DNA of 64,000 nucleotides, taken from Monosporascus cannonballus (taxonomy: Eukaryota; Ascomycota; Sordariomycetes; Xylariales). This document shows, one piece after another, positions 47,801 through 59,689 of this stretch; within the stretch, counting starts at the first letter, position 1, and each line of letters opens with the position of its first letter. The stretch lies in the NCBI GenBank assembly GCA_004154925.1, contig QJNS01000007.1, positions 62,001 to 126,000 of the forward strand. Direction: 5' to 3'. A model generated the notes under the pieces. That model had not been told where the DNA came from and ran no database searches. It saw only the letters and a list, made by a program, of their open reading frames with translations. A program made the translations under genes and the position numbers.

Positions 47801-50150
47801 TAAAATTCCGTATTAACGTATTCATAATAATCCTAAGATCATATCGTAATTCTCAAATAAAACAATATCAAAATTAACTATCTGATATCGTCCTTGGACA
47901 AAAATCTCGAAATAATCAATTTTGCGTATAATTTTCCCGTTATCGTAAGCGAATTCCTAACTTTCAGCATTCGTTACTATATAAGGTTTTAACTTATATC
48001 TCTATAACAGTTTAAACTTATCAACCATATCCGGTATAATATAATTCTCGCCCAAAGCTTCATAATCCATTATTACGATATACCAGTACGTTCCGATTCG
48101 TATATCCAAAATAATAAAATTATTAATATCTCCTATCGTCGCGTTTAAAGCCCTTTATAAAAGTTCCTTCTGGCTTTTTTAAATCTCGTTATGCTGCAGC
48201 TTTCTTATAGGTAACCTTCTTTTTTTAATTCTTATTCGAATTTATCGAACCTTATTTGTATTTCTTCGTTTAACGCGTTAAGCTGCTATATTTGTCGTTA
48301 TTGCCGGTGTACTATTCCTTCGAATCGTATCAACTATTCTTAGTTTTACTATAGTTCCTTTCCTTATTAAATAAACTATTTTCTTATATTTACGATTACA
48401 TCTTACTATACGTCGTCCTAATTATTATTCCAGAAATCTCCTATAAATTAACGTATTTTTTTTTTAATAATTTTCCTTTTTTAAAGATTTATAATAAATA
48501 CTAATTAAAAATAAAAATCAGTAATAACTTTCAGATAATACCTTTCCATTATACGCTAAATCAACTTTTCTTCCGTTTAGTAATCACATTATCTATAATA
48601 ACAAAAAAGGTTTTTTTACAGGCATTACTTTCCTTCAAATCAACTTTTTATTTCGGCCAACTGCTAAACATCTTCTGGGGCTATATTCGAAAATATCGAT
48701 ACCATTACTTATCGTCTTTATTATTTTCAGTACAGTTTAAAAAGTCGAATTTCTCATAATATATACAGGTAATTCGTTTGTGAATATATTACTTTTATTT
48801 TTCGTAATCGAGACATCTTCGTCGTCGGCAATATATAGCATGCATTCTGCTATATCGATCAAAGGTTCCGGAACAAACTTTTTTTATCTAATTTTAATAC
48901 TTACGTAATTATCCCTATAATATTTCTCATTATATTCGCAATATTTATTAAGCTAGTTTTCTGGCTTTTCTCATCCCTCGTCGAATTTCTTATCGTAATA
49001 ATCCTTATTGGACCTTGTGCCATAAGAGACCTGGCATATATTTAAGCTAAATCATATTAATAAATTTAATTCCGTTTTTTTAATTCTTTTTGAATTATCC
49101 CTTAGATATTGGTTTTTAATTATCTTAATGGGGCTTTTTAAGTACTTTATACCATAATACCTTATGTCCTATTTTATTGCAGGTATAACATTTAATTTGG
49201 CTCCAGTTTCTTTTATAAGTAGTTCCTAATTTCATTAATCCTAATTCTATGCCGTAAAAAATATTATTATATCGAAAAACATTAATATTAGCCATATATT
49301 AAGGTTTACTATCATTTTTTCCTTTAATATCTTTAATGCGCTATACGTATTATCGATCGTTAATTTTAACTGCTATAACGATATAATCCGACAAATAATT
49401 AAGCCGATTAAGCTTAAAATTTTTTTTCTGTATTTCTTTCTTTAGGCCGTCGAAAAACTTAGCTATTAAGGCTTTTTATTCCCAGTTCAGCTTAATTGCT
49501 AATTAAACCAACGTACTGCCGTAACTGGATATTAATCCCTGTTAACGTAATTATTAAATCTGTATTTCGGCTTTTATTTTTTCGTTTACTACTCCAAAAA
49601 CCTTCGTTAATACTTATTCGAATTATTCGTAATTGCTATAAACTCGTATTATCTTTGGGTTTCGCTTTTCGATTAATAAGGTAACGTACTTTCTTATAAT
49701 AAGCTCGAACCAAATAACTGCATTTCCGGTAAACCGTTCAATTATAAACTCGATTCGTACAATAAACATAACAAATCGAATAAGAAAATACCCGAAATAT
49801 ATTCGGCATTAAATTAAAAATAATTATAATTTAATCAAAGTTCCGTCAAATAATTCTGGTTTAAAAAGCTTAAGAACCTTTTTTAATTCTTTGGTAAAAT
49901 TCAGCTAAATAACCTAGCTTATTCGAAAGGGCTTCCCGGTTTCGGGAGCTTTTCCTTTTTCCTTAAGCTTTTCGTAAATAACTTAAAAAAACGTCATAAA
50001 ATCATTATTATCTTTCTCAAGCAAAAATAATACGTTCGTTCATAGCATCCAGGCGTCGAAAAATTTCTTTACGAAAAAAACGAAGCTTTTTTTTCCTTTT
50101 CGGATTCCATTCCAATATCCGGGTAATTAAGGACCTAGTAAATAAGCTAT
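44820..50150 (-). pseudogene. Degraded gag-pol of copy C
   Basis: On the minus strand the gag knuckle (about 49,150-49,195) reads CYTCNKIGHKVLWYK. Two cysteines and the histidine are retained, and Tyr stands where the last Cys belongs. Reverse transcriptase includes KYLDIFVICYFNGIFIF near 46,960-47,010 with altered catalytic aspartates. The chromodomain end near 44,830-44,900 reads YLIK-stop-KKYPDFENT-stop, both stops at Trp positions. Stop codons close all frames, so no product is expected. Confidence 0.78.
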
Positions 50151-50230
50151 TCGAGCTACTTGCTGATAAACATAATATTAATCGGTATTATTCAAAGTTT
50201 AATAGTACTATTGAACAAAATCTTATAACG

Positions 50231-50618
50231 TATAACGGCTAAAAAATTTAACTAACTATTAAGCCTTAGTCGTACGGGTTTATATTAGTAAGAATATCGT
50301 AAAAATCTAAATAATAAATACAGTAATCGTATTACGTCTCGTAATACTAAGGGTACCTTAAGTAACGATATTATATTGCAAACTGGTATTATCTAAACTA
50401 TAGAAATAATGGGCGTATATATCCTTCTTTTACTTGTTAAATTACCTTCAGTAAATTGGTAATCCGGCTCATTGGCTTACCACCAATAAATTAATGATCC
50501 AGCTCACTGGTTTACCACCAGTAAGTTAATAATCCATTACGTGACCTGCTCTACCGCGCACTTATAGTTGGGTTATATCAGACCGTTTCTGGAGACCATG
50601 GCGCGTTGGGCCATAATA
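50231..50618 (-). repeat. 5' LTR of copy C
   Basis: It has the same length as the left copy (388 bp). It starts TATAACGGCTAAAAAATTTA, the RIP version of the left LTR start, and ends CCATAATA directly before TGCTA. Confidence 0.88.
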
Positions 50619-51490
50619 TGCTATAATTGTAATATTTAACCTAAATTTTATTTTTACCTTGAACTATTCCGAATTCAATAGGTTTTAATACCGAACTATG
50701 AGATATAAATAATGTATTGCGTTTTTTTTTCTAATTAATTAAAAACTCTGTTTATTTTAAAATATATTATCCCTTTTTTATGCGCCGTTTGTATAATTTA
50801 ATATTAATTTTAATAACTTAGATAATGTACCAATTTAAAGATTTAAGTTTAAAAATTTTATAATTTTATTTTTGATGTTTATCTTTAATCTTTTATAAAA
50901 TCTGTCGATATAAATATTTTCGTCGTTATCACTTTATTTTATTTTAGCTATAAAAGTTTTACATATTATTACATATTTCGAAATAAATCCTTTTTGATAT
51001 AATTAAAGAATTTATTATATCATCGTACGTTTTTCGTCGGAATTTTCGAAGTTAACCTTTAATTTATTTTCGATATCAATATAACTATAAAAAGGACTTT
51101 TAAGAAATATTTTCTAATCGACATATATATATTTTAAATAATTTTTTATAATGAGTTTAAATTAGTTAAAAACGTTTTTGTTAAGAAAGCTATAACGGCG
51201 AAACCTTTATCGGCCGGTTATTCGAATCTTTAAAACTTAAAATATATTTTTGGTTAAAAAAATTTTTACCTATGATTCTTTCTATTGTAAAATTATATTT
51301 TTTAACTTTAATCTTTAATATAGTTATTCGCATTAAATTTAACATAAGTTATTATATTAGAATTTTTAAATTTTGAATTTTATATTCTAATTAACGTTTT
51401 AGTAAAAACCATTTTTTATTTACTATTTCATATAGTAATTAAGAGTATTACTTAAAGTTTAACGATATTATTAAATAAAAGTTTATAATA
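50619..51490 (-). pseudogene. 5' gag part of copy B
   Basis: This segment continues copy B on the far side of C. It starts TGCTATAATTGTAATATTTA, which aligns with C in the gag knuckle region. It runs to B's right LTR through the gag leader (CAAAGTTTAATAGTACTATT in C against TAAAGTTTAACGATATTATT here). It is too mutated to read as protein. Confidence 0.6.
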
Positions 51491-51871
51491 TATATCGATT
51501 AAATAATTCGATTAATTATTAAACCTAAGTCATATAGGTTGATATTAATGAAAATATCGTAAGAATTTAAGTAGTAATATCGTAAACTTATTCTGTTTTA
51601 TAATATTAAAAATGTTTTAAGTAACGATATTGTATTATAAATTGTTTTTATTACAATAATAAAAATAACGAATATATTTATATTATTTTATTATTTTATT
51701 AATTACTTTTAATTATGCGATTTAGTATAATTATGATTTTTAATAATTATAGTTATTTTTTTACGATTCCGAATATATTAATAATTACATATTATATAAC
51801 TTATAAGATAAATTGGTTTATTCTTATCGTTACGGCCGTTTTCGCAAGTCTACGCCTATTAAGTCGTAATA
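51491..51871 (-). repeat. Right (5') LTR of copy B, 381 bp
   Basis: It starts TATATCGATTAAATAATTCG and ends AAGTCGTAATA. It is equal in length to the left LTR at 31571-31951 and much more AT-rich than the LTRs of C. Confidence 0.7.
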
Positions 51872-53729
51872 CTTAAAGTCAAAGATTTAGACGAACTAAA
51901 AAAATAAAAGCGAGTAAAAGCTGCTACTGTATTTTTAATCCCAACGATTAATTTAATAACTGCTTAGATTTATTATTTCTTTTTCGCTGTTATAAAAAAC
52001 GTATATAACGATATAAGGATTAATAGTTTCGCTATAATTAATAAGAATGTTTAATATATATTAGTTATTTGTAAAGTTTGTGAAAAGGATTTGAGTATTT
52101 TGAAAACTTGGATATTTTTTATTTAATTAAATATTAGATAATTGTATTTTTTTTTCTAAATCGAAGGTGTTATTATTTCTTATACAGTTTAATCTTTTGC
52201 CTTTATATAGTTTAACACTACTTAAATTTTACTAATATTTAACGTTTAAATATATAAAAAATATAAAACATTTAATGAAATGCGATTTGTAATAAAGATT
52301 TTAATCGATAATTACTGTTTAATTTTTTTAGTAATTTTGTATAGTCTAATATATTTAGAATTCAGTTTTTGGTTCGTTATTTTTATTTACATAGTTTTAG
52401 CAGTGAAGCAAATAACTTTTTTTCGAAAGTTAAACTTTTTAGTTTTTGATTATAATATATATTCATTTAAGTATATTACAATTTCATTTTATTTTTATTT
52501 TGTAATGTAATTATTTAAGTTATTTGAATATAAATATCGATTTGACGTTAACGAAAATCTTATTTAAGTTTTTGTAGATATCGAATATAAAAACGAAATT
52601 AATATATACTAGAATCGTATTAATATTTTTATAAATACGAGTATTTCAAGTTAACGAGGTAATAAATAATTTTGTAATATAATTATTCTAATCGAAATTA
52701 ATATAATATTATAAATAAGTTTTCACTTTTTAGTTTAATTGTTAAACTTGTTCGTTTCTTTAAGGTTTAAATATATTAAATAATTTATAATATAAATCGA
52801 TAAAGATTACAAGGTTTTATATGAATTTCGAAATAAATATAATTTTTTATCAGAACTAATTTTCTATTTTAATTCGTATATATTAACTCTTTTATTGAAA
52901 AATACGTTATTCGTTTTATATTTGTTCTTTTTTCTATCAGATAAGACAAAAAGGGTTTATAAATTAGTTAATAATTAATAAAGTATTATTATAATATATG
53001 TTATATTACATTTTCGAATAAAAATGTTTAATTTAAAGTTTATAATAATCGAATTATATAATATTTTTAAAATTAATAATAGTTATAATTTTCTACGAAG
53101 CTTATATTATTATATTTATATTTTAAATAAATCATGAATACGTTACAATCGTTTTCAATTTCAGAATTCTTCAAATATATATAATGAATATTTAGCAATA
53201 TTTTGTATTACACATGGTTAATATTTATTGTAATTTTACGATTTATTTATGTTTTATTTCAAGACAAACTATTATTGTATTGTTTGATTTTTCTAATAAA
53301 TATCGTATAAAGTAATTCGTATAGTTATAAGTTAGTATAGATATATTTATCTTTTCAGTATAATATTAACAATTATATAATTTATTATAATCAAGCGTTT
53401 TTCGAAATTAAGTGATTTGTTTAAGATCTAATTTATGTCGTTTTTCGAGCTTTTTTATAAATAATAACGAAATTGAAACTTATTATTTTTTATAGATATT
53501 ATACTTATTGTTTTGTAAGCTTTGTTAAATTATAGGAAAACGAGGAAAATTTTAATAATATATATAAATTTTAACTTAAAAAAAGATTATTTGTAAGTTA
53601 AAGTTTAAATTTCTGAAAAGCTATATTAATACTTATAAATACATTATCTAGAATATAATAATTAAAGTATATTTATTTTAATATATATTTAAAATGCAAT
53701 AAACTACAATTTATTATAATTATTAAAGT
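51872..53729 (-). pseudogene. Degraded 3' pol fragment of copy D
   Basis: On the minus strand it aligns with the chromodomain and integrase parts of copies B and C. For example TTTATTTAATTAAATATTAG near 52,120 corresponds to the segment just before the chromodomain in B and C. The plus-strand open stretch 52280-52510 is a by-product of AT-richness. The segment ends at the LTR of the 2-kb element. Confidence 0.5.
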
Positions 53730-53966
53730 GGGGTTGGTGTTGGGTTGCCAGGCTGCAAGGTGATAGCTAGCTGTTAGGCATCGACGATGTTTGTTATCGA
53801 AGGTTCTAACATTTCCAAGTGGGTCGGCGGCGGTCCATAAAATGCTGATCTGTCAACTTTTGTATGCAGTTTCCTATATTAAAGGACGCCAGACAATTTC
53901 TATTCCCAAACCCTGATCAAGATATTTGGTATCCCATATACCTAAATTAACCTTATCTCTAATTTA
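53730..53966 (+). repeat. 5' LTR of the 2-kb element
   Basis: It contains AAGTGGGTCGGCGGCGGT and TTTTGTATGCAGTTTCC, shared with the right copy. It keeps many C and G bases that its partner has lost. Confidence 0.78.
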
Positions 53967-53968
53967 TT

Positions 53969-54040
53969 TGGCTGCTAAGGAAAAGATTGAACCTGCGATC
54001 GTCGATTAATAATCGGATGTTTTTTAGTTGGCTGCCGGGC
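53969..54040 (-). other. Antisense tRNA-Asn-like sequence at the primer-binding site
   Basis: Read on the minus strand, this segment ends in CCA. Upstream of that it shows a T-arm-like GCAGG-TTCAATC, a variable stretch GATC, and an anticodon arm TCCGA-TTATTAA-TCGAC. The anticodon position is ATT where tRNA-Asn has GTT, a G-to-A change. A decayed D-arm-like stretch (AGCCAACT-AAAAAACAT) precedes it. A usual retroelement primer site covers only the last 18 or so tRNA bases. Here the likeness extends through the T and anticodon arms. It is degraded and not a functional tRNA gene. Confidence 0.6.
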
Positions 54041-55479
54041 TTAAATCGTTTTAAAAGGCTTTTCTTAAGTATTTTGGATATAGAATTTTTTTGATCGGAT
54101 ATTTGTACGGATATTCTTTTATTTCGTATCGTTTTTTTCTTTCGTTTCGTTTTGTTTCGAATTAATAAAATTATTTTTAAATATTTTAATCGAATAATTA
54201 TAATACGTTTTTATATAATTTTTTATAGATAACCGTTTGTAATTCTCCCGTAATTACAATTAGTTACAGTTATTTACCTTTTAACTAGTTATTGTTAATA
54301 CCGTTATTTTCGTCTTAATTAAAATAGTTCCGATAATTTTATATATAATTTTTTCTACCTATATGTTTTATCCGTCCGTTTTCGGCCAGTTAATAATAAT
54401 CAAATTAAGATAACTTTTATTATTTTGATCGAGACATATTTAACATACCTGCATATATTTTATATGGACAAATATCTGGATTTACTTATTCGAAATGGTT
54501 GTCGTTATTTATCGCCGATATCGCTGTTATTACCATTATCGCGGCTATCAGAAAATTGACGACAACAACAACAGTTGTAACCAGTTTCCAGTAGCTACGT
54601 CGTCAGGATTGGTCACTTTTCCTATTGATCGGGTCGATTCCGACAATTGCACATACATTTTCTTAGCCGAAACGTCCGTGCCGTCCGTTATTAGCCATGG
54701 CCACCGACAGCCAAGGTGGTAGAAGCTATAGCAAGTTCTAGCTACGTCGACAGAATTATTATCTTTCTGATCGGCACGTTTCCGACAATTTTGTATACGA
54801 ATTCTTAATTAAAATATTTTATTTTTCCCATTTCGAAATAGTAATAGTGATCGTCGACAATCATAACCTTATTTCCAATAACTAATTCTACTCGATTTAA
54901 GTTTTATTATTGCAAATATAAACCGAAAAATATATGCCTAGATAGTAATTATTTTTCATCGACAAAATATATATAAATTTTGCAATAATTTTGAAGGGCG
55001 TCCTAAATGGTATCCGTTATAGTAATCGTAAAAACAGTAACGTATATATTTTTTGGCTTATTAAAATAAAATATTATAAAAAAAACGAAAAAAGTATTAA
55101 TCGGTCGGAAAAAAGCGTAAGTTAAAAAGATAAGTACTAATTAATTAGATTTATATAGATTGATATATTAAAAAGATTAGAAAGTTTTATATATTACCGG
55201 TTTTAAGAAGACAAAACTCCTAGAAAAGTTCTAGCGAGGTTAAGTCAATTTAGGTCGGAAGGACGCCAATTTAAAAAAACCAAATAAGAGTCCGAGAAGA
55301 ACCGGTTAAGGGAGGTCTTTTCTGGGATTAATTATATGGATTTGTATGAGAATTTACATGGCAAAAAATAATGGTTGGGGTCTCCCGATTTTCCCTCCCC
55401 CCTTTTCTCTTAATCTGGGATTATTTTTGTTTTTGTAACGTCGTCGGAACTTTTCGTTGCAAAAAAAGGAGAATTAAAA

Positions 55480-55717
55480 TGGGGTTAGTGATAGGTTGTT
55501 AGGTTGCAAGGTGATAATTAGTTGTTAGATATTGACGATATTTGTTATCGAAGGTTCTAGCATTTTCAAGTGGGTCGGCGGCGGTTTATAAAATGTTGAC
55601 CTGTTAACTTTTGTATGCAGTTTCCCATAGCAAGAGACGCCAGACAATTGCCACTCCCAAGCTCTGATCAAGATATTTTATATCTTGTATACCTAGATTA
55701 GCTCCATCCCTAATTCA
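55480..55717 (+). repeat. 3' LTR of the 2-kb element
   Basis: It is the partner of 53730-53966 and has more T and A at sites that are C and G in the left copy (GGTGATAATTAGTTGTTAGA against GGTGATAGCTAGCTGTTAGG). Confidence 0.78.
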
Positions 55718-58364
55718 TTCTTTTATTATTTAAGTCTTGCATTTAATGTATAATTTTAAATATCGGTTTTTAGTTTAAGAAAGTTTATTAAATCGTATTT
55801 AATTAATATTAATATATTACTAAATTTATATTTAAATTTGATTTAAAATACTTTTGCTATTTATAACGTTTTTTAAATATTTTGATAAATTTAACAAAAA
55901 AATTTAACAATGTTATTAAAGTTTAAAATAAACTTTTTATGATATATAAGAAATTCGAAAAATAGTTACATTTTTTTAAATCGTATTTAAAGTTTATTAG
56001 TTTGTAATTTTAATGGACTTTTTAGAATTTATTTCTGATATATTTTAAAATGATAATAGATTTTAAGTATTCTATCATTGAAATTTAAAATGGATTCTCT
56101 TTTGTTTAAATTCGTAATTTAATATTTTATTAATTTTAAAAACTGTTATAAACGTATTTTGTATAGACTTTCTCTATTATAAAAAGCACAAAATATTGTC
56201 GAAGTGATATATAATAAAGACGTCGACAGACTTTTGTAATATATTATATATTATTTATTCAAAGATTTTCAATATGGTCGTAAATTTTATTTAGATAATC
56301 AAATACTTAAACAATTTATATCTCGTTTTAAAAGTTATTTTCTATTAGCACCTCTTTTTATTTTAAAAAGTTATATATGTTTTTAAAATGAAATATTATA
56401 GATCATTTAATTCTATAAAAGCGGCTTGTTATTTTAATAGTTAAAGGTATTAATATTTGATTTTTAATTGTGATATAGTTTAGTTAAAAATAGTTGATTA
56501 TAAGCTATAAATTTCTATTTTTGAGTATAAAAAATATATAGTATTTAGCTAATACCTTCAAAGATTAAATCTCTTTTTTAAATAACCGATTATCTACGTA
56601 TTTATTAAGAGCGCGTAATTAGTTTTTATTAACGCGTTAAAAAAGATAAAATTTAATTAATAAGCTTTTCTTAAAAACTATTTTATAATTTTACTTATTA
56701 AATATAGAAATTTTTGTATTAAATTCTTTAACTCTATTGTTCATATTTATAATATTAGAAAACTATATTAATTAGATTCTTTAATTATTAAGTTACTTCT
56801 ATAAATCGTTATTTAATTACTTAAGTTTTATTTTAATAATAATAATAATAATAACATATTTCTTTTATTTTAATTTCGGTCTTTTAGCATTTTTCGTTTT
56901 TAGATAATAAGATATTTATGGTATTTTTATGCCTGTATTCGTTCTTATTTTCTATCGAATATTGAAATTCTTTTTTATTTATGAATAAAATGTAAAACGA
57001 TACTCATTTGGTTAATTCTTTAATTAATTAAAGAATTATAATAATACAATTATAATTTACTTAAGATCATATTGTAATTTCTTAGTAGTATTTTATCGAA
57101 ATTAATTATTTAATATCGTTTTTAAATATGGGCTTCATGATAATTAATTTCGTCTATCCTCTTTGGTTTTTATAACGAACTTTTAATTTTTATGTTTAAA
57201 ATAAAAACATTGCTAAGTATTTTTATCATTGCGCTTAAAACCCTGTTTAAAAATTTGTTTTACTATTTTAAGGTTTTGTTATTTTGTAGCGTTTTTATAA
57301 ATAGTTTGGTTTTAGTTTTTTTGGAATTTATTAAATTGTTTTTATGTTCTTTTTAGAGCGCCTTTAGTTGTGATGTTTATTATTTTTGTAAATATATCTA
57401 AACTTTAAGCTAAAATATTTGGTTTTTATTTTGTGAGAGTTTTTAGTTTTTTATATTAACGGATTTGTTTTATGTATTATATTATATCTTATTATCCTAT
57501 ATTTATATCTTTTTCTATAGGCTTCGTATAAAGGTTTAAATTTTTTAATATTTTTTCTATCTTCTAAGTATATAGTAAATGATATTTAGAAATAAACATT
57601 AATAATCGCCTTTTGATAATACATTTTTATTATTTGCTAGATCAATTCTTTTTTATATAATCGTAGTATTTATAATAATGAAAAATTTTATTTTACAAAT
57701 ATTATTTTTTAACTCAGCTTTATAAAGTTATTTATGGATTAATTCTATTTTGTAAGACAAGAGTTCGAACATGCTTCTATTATTATTAGCTTTTTTATTC
57801 TTTTCAGTGTTTTTAACGAAATCAAATGTCTTTTAGTACGTATATTTACTTTATTAATAAATTTGCTTTTTCTATTTATTATACGAGTAGTATATACTTC
57901 GATTACAATAAATAGCGTAAAGTGAATTTTATTAATCTAGTATACGAGAGTAAATATTATTTATTTATTTTTTATAAAACATTTTATAATCATTTAATTT
58001 TTTATTTAGTTAATTCTTTACCTGTTTAAAATTTTGTTAACAGTTTTCTTATAAAGGCTCGGAGATTATATTTTATTATCAAATTATATTAGTAATTCGA
58101 TTATTACTTCTTTTTATTATTTTAGAAAAGTATTTAAATATAAAGGCTTAGTTTGTTTTGTTGAGATGTTTTCAAATATTTCATATTTAAAAGCGTTGTG
58201 CTTTATTTGCTGCAATTAAAGTATTTAATTTAGCTTTAATGTTTTTTAAATAGGATTTAGTTTTATTTATCTTTATATTATTTTATAAAACGTATTATTG
58301 TTATCGTAATGTCGAAGTATCGTAATATTAATTATATATCGTAATTTGTTATTATACTTACCTT
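55718..58364 (-). pseudogene. Degraded pol fragment of copy D (reverse transcriptase side)
   Basis: This minus-strand remnant resumes where the 2-kb element interrupted D (TTTAAATATCGGTTTTTAG matches CCGAAATATCGGTTTTTAG of C). It includes the reverse-transcriptase equivalent near 56,200-56,280. Stops are too dense to follow a frame. Confidence 0.5.
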
Positions 58365-58485
58365 TGTAACGGCATAAAAGAACAAGAATCTAGACTGTAC
58401 ACCACTGAAAGTTAAACCTTAGCTCGGGCACTGATCGCCTTATTCTGCTCGATATACCTATTAGGTATTACCTGACACTATGACA
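58365..58485. mobile_element. 121-bp solo LTR with perfect ACCTT target duplication
   Basis: The sequence starts TGTAACGGCATAAAAGAACA and ends CTATGACA. It is flanked on both sides by ACCTT (58360-58364 and 58486-58490). The TG...CA ends and 5-bp duplication are those of a solo LTR. Composition is ordinary, whereas the surrounding copy D is extremely AT-rich. The first nine bases resemble the family LTR (TGTAACGGC), but the rest does not, so it is a different element. A tiny DNA transposon is less likely because the ends are not good inverted repeats. Confidence 0.8.
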
Positions 58486-59390
58486 ACCTTTAAAGTTTCG
58501 AATTCTTTAAGTAAATAATTAATTGTTCATCTTTATTATTATTATATACTTAATTTAAAATTCGGATCGATTTATTTTAAACAATTTCTTTTAAATCTTT
58601 TATTAAAGTTATTAAAAACATGATTATAAATTTGTTTTATTATTAGTTTATTTTTAAAGACAAGTAAATTAAGATATTGCTGAAATTAAATTTGAATTAT
58701 TTTGGTTATAATGGAATACAATTTATTTTAAAAGTTGTTTTAAATTCTATTTGAATATTTCGTAATTCTTATGATATTTTTATTCATTGTTATTAATTTT
58801 TATAAATGTTTATAAATTCGCTTAGTTCGGTATTCGAAAAATAAGCTTCCGTATTTTTTTAACGCTGACATAAATTAAGTAATTATATTTGTAATACGTT
58901 CATTTCTTATATGTTGAATTCGTAAAATAAAAATTATGAATTAAGTTAGAAAATATTTACAATACGTTTGATATATAGAAAAAATAAATATAATTTTATC
59001 GAAGTTTTATTAAAAGCCTTTAAGTTGAAAAAGCTTTTAAAACCTTTTTAATTTTTAATTGAACCTTAATTAAATTAATTAAATTGTTCGTATCAAGTTT
59101 GAAATAATAAATGTTTTAGTTTTTTATTTATTTAAATATTCGTAAGTTTCTTTTTAAATTGATTAAAAGAATGTATACTTTTTTTTAAATCGAGTAATTT
59201 AGTTCGTTAATTAATTTAAGCGTTAAAATATTTCTTTTTAAATAAAAATGGGTAGTTTTATTTAGTATTTTTTAATTTAATATTTTATGAAAACATTGTA
59301 AAATAATTAAGTTTCGATGTATTTACTTATAAATATAATATTAAAAATGTTAATTAAAACTATATACTATTACATAACAAACAGTTTTAA
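58486..59390 (-). pseudogene. Degraded gag fragment of copy D
   Basis: This is the minus-strand continuation of D to the right LTR. Only scattered alignment to gag of copy C remains. It is AT-rich throughout and no frame is usable. Confidence 0.4.
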
Positions 59391-59689
59391 TATATAATAA
59401 TTAAAAATTTAAACTAAGTATTAAATTATAATTTTACGTATTTAAATTATATAAAGAATTATAAACAGTTAAGTGATAATATAATTTAATTACGGTTTAC
59501 AATATACAAAGTATTTTATATAATAAATTATTATTATAAATTAATATTCTTAACAGTTTATAAAAAGTGAAAAATATATTTATGTATTAAAATATTTTAA
59601 TAATTAAAAAATAATTGCTTTATAGAATATGTTATATATTTACTTTAAAATATAAATAATAGCGTACTATATCATTAAGCTAGATATAT
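59391..59689 (-). repeat. Right (5') LTR of copy D, cut by a DNA transposon
   Basis: TATAATAATTAAAAATTTAA and the following TTTAATTACGGTTTACAATA align with the family LTR (TTACGTCTCGTAATACTAAG block). It is about 80 bp shorter than other LTRs because the transposon end begins at about 59,690. Confidence 0.5.

Larger units (their letters stand above)
43786..50623 (-). mobile_element. Chromovirus retrotransposon copy C with TGCTA target duplication
   Basis: This element has two 388-bp LTRs (43791-44178 and 50231-50618) flanked by TGCTA on both sides (43786-43790 and 50619-50623). It reads on the minus strand. A polypyrimidine tract after the left LTR (GATTTTCCCTTTCC, about 44180-44195) is the complement of the polypurine tract before the 3' LTR. 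Internal motifs on the minus strand are a chromodomain end near 44,830-44,900, reverse transcriptase near 46,960 and the gag knuckle near 49,180. It is the best preserved minus-strand copy but still closed by stops. It interrupts copy B in B's own gag knuckle region. Confidence 0.88.
31571..51871 (-). mobile_element. Chromovirus retrotransposon copy B, carrying nested copies A and C
   Basis: Copy B (-) has matched 381-bp LTRs (31571-31951, 51491-51871). Its internal sequence is in three pieces: 31,952-32,659, 39,543-43,790 and 50,619-51,490. Removing A and C leaves about 6.6 kb, close to intact copy length (C is 6.8 kb). The pieces align with C across both breaks: AAATCCGTTT before A and TTTGTATGTCG after it match the continuous C sequence near 44,900. 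The break around C matches the continuous C sequence near 49,190. No long open frame survives and Trp-to-stop changes are frequent, consistent with RIP. Confidence 0.7.
53730..55717 (+). mobile_element. About 2-kb non-autonomous LTR element
   Basis: Two direct repeats of 237-238 bp (53730-53966 and 55480-55717) flank about 1.5 kb without any polymerase-like frame. This is the layout of a non-autonomous LTR element (TRIM/LARD-like). Both repeats start TGGGGTTRGTG and end CTAATTYA. Two bases after the left repeat comes TGGCTGC, a normal primer-site position. A purine-rich tract (AAAAAAAGGAGAATTAAAA) precedes the right repeat, so the element reads on the plus strand. Differences between the LTRs are almost all C/T and G/A, consistent with RIP. 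It interrupts copy D. The flanks show no clear target duplication. Confidence 0.75.
30745..59689 (-). mobile_element. Outer chromovirus retrotransposon copy D, broken up by nested insertions
   Basis: Copy D reads on the minus strand. Its own parts are the left LTR (30,745-about 31,070), a 3' untranslated piece to 31,570, internal fragments 51,872-53,729, 55,718-58,364 and 58,486-59,390, and the right LTR from 59,391. Between them sit copy B (with A and C inside it), a 2-kb LTR element and a 121-bp solo LTR. The D fragments align with copy C in order: chromodomain region near 52,100, reverse-transcriptase region near 56,200, gag side toward 59,390. D is the most AT-rich copy, with no reading frame left, which fits the oldest insertion. 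Its right LTR is cut at about 59,690 by a DNA transposon. Confidence 0.6.

Noticed and set aside
43791..51871. Tandem chromovirus copies sharing LTRs (LTR-internal-LTR-internal-LTR)
   Set aside because: The sequences on both sides of copy C rejoin in register as gag of copy B and are flanked by TGCTA, so C is nested in B rather than in tandem.
54495..54722. 75-codon open frame inside the 2-kb LTR element
   Set aside because: It has no motif and no codon bias, and the surrounding DNA is partly RIP-mutated; not enough to call a gene.
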